From Treponema sp. UBA1240 (GTDB lineage Bacteria; Spirochaetota; Spirochaetia; Treponematales; Treponemataceae), in contig DBWK01000009.1 in assembly GCA_002308875.1 (NCBI GenBank), forward strand, positions 13,447-18,681: DNA of 5,235 bases. Reading direction: 5' to 3'. Below are positions 4,946-5,235 of the stretch, piece after piece. The notes under the pieces are model-generated. The model was given only the letters and a program-made list of their open reading frames with translations. It was not told where the DNA came from and searched no databases. The translations under genes were made by a program, and so were the position numbers. Position 1 is the first letter of the stretch, and the number at the start of each line of letters is the position of its first letter.

Positions 4946-5235
4946 TTAATCAGTAGTGAGAGGTTTTATTTTGGGACGGGTAAACTTGTAATATTTTGGA
5001 GCACGGTAATCAATGTGCCAGCCGCCGTTGTAAAAACCGTTTTCGTTTACAGTTGGAACAACAAAAATAACGTTTGTTGGATTTGCTGTGTCGTATTCAA
5101 AAACATTTGACAGCCAATCGCCTTTGTTCTCACATTCAAAAAAATCGGTGCGGTCTTTGGGCGTACAAACACTAATCCGGTATTTTCCGGGTGCAAGTAT
5201 CAGGTGCATTGCCATACCACCGCTCAAATACCAGG
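4946..5235 (-). CDS. Unrecognised protein, C-terminal part (runs off right edge)
   Basis: The last ~96 residues of a minus-strand gene are visible; its start lies beyond the window. The frame is open to the edge and continues past the internal TTG at 5227, which is not a start. I do not recognise the family. The segment alternates polar and aromatic residues (KYRISVCTP, NVIFVVPT, GGWHIDYRAPKYYKF), suggesting a beta-sandwich or similar all-beta domain, and the LAPGKYRISV phrase resembles carbohydrate-binding or surface-protein strands. It ends in a basic, proline-containing tail (RPKIKPLTTD). Whether it has a signal peptide or lipobox cannot be seen. It lies 78 bp upstream of the DUF2147 start on the same strand. 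I see no terminator in that gap, so read-through into DUF2147 is possible. Confidence 0.65.
   Translation of the reverse strand, partial: WYLSGGMAMHLILAPGKYRISVCTPKDRTDFFECENKGDWLSNVFEYDTANPTNVIFVVPTVNENGFYNGGWHIDYRAPKYYKFTRPKIKPLTTD

Noticed and set aside
4931..4946. AACTT-N6-AAGTT inverted repeat after the right-edge gene as a terminator
   Set aside because: The stem has only 5 weak pairs with one GC pair and no T-run.

Overview
The window is an ordinary, gene-dense stretch of a chromosome with about 40% GC by eye. It is most likely from an anaerobic, host-associated spirochaete of the Treponema type. That placement is an inference from protein style: a DUF2147 exported protein, a bacteriohemerythrin, a CPBP protease and a nucleoside phosphorylase of a kind common in Treponema and Clostridia, together with AT-rich codon use. 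No database search supports it. There are no RNA genes, insertion sequences, CRISPR arrays or prophage genes.

Layout from left to right: (1) the N-terminal part of a minus-strand gene, possibly a GNAT acetyltransferase, which runs off the left edge; (2) a 116-bp divergent promoter region; (3) a plus-strand CPBP membrane metalloprotease followed by a plus-strand nucleoside phosphorylase with its own extended -10 promoter; (4) a tight 21-bp convergent junction; (5) a minus-strand two-gene operon in which an MBL-fold hydrolase is followed by a calcineurin-like metallophosphoesterase; (6) a 71-bp divergent promoter region with a perfect 15-bp palindrome; (7) a plus-strand bacteriohemerythrin; (8) a shared hairpin terminator; (9) a minus-strand exported DUF2147 protein; (10) the C-terminal part of an unrecognised minus-strand protein that runs off the right edge. 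No gene-free stretch exceeds about 120 bp.

The genes do not form one obvious pathway. The best-supported functional link is the divergent pair of MBL hydrolase and bacteriohemerythrin. Their promoters overlap around the palindrome, so one regulator could control both, plausibly in response to oxygen or redox state.

The most notable regulatory pattern is a split in translation signals. Four genes have clear GGAG-type ribosome binding sites: the MBL hydrolase, the metallophosphoesterase, the hemerythrin and the DUF2147 protein. The three leftmost genes have none. Two of those three have a TATAAT hexamer only 8-9 nt before the start codon, which suggests leaderless transcripts. I found no convincing previously undescribed multi-gene system; the findings below are regulatory oddities and active-site variations.
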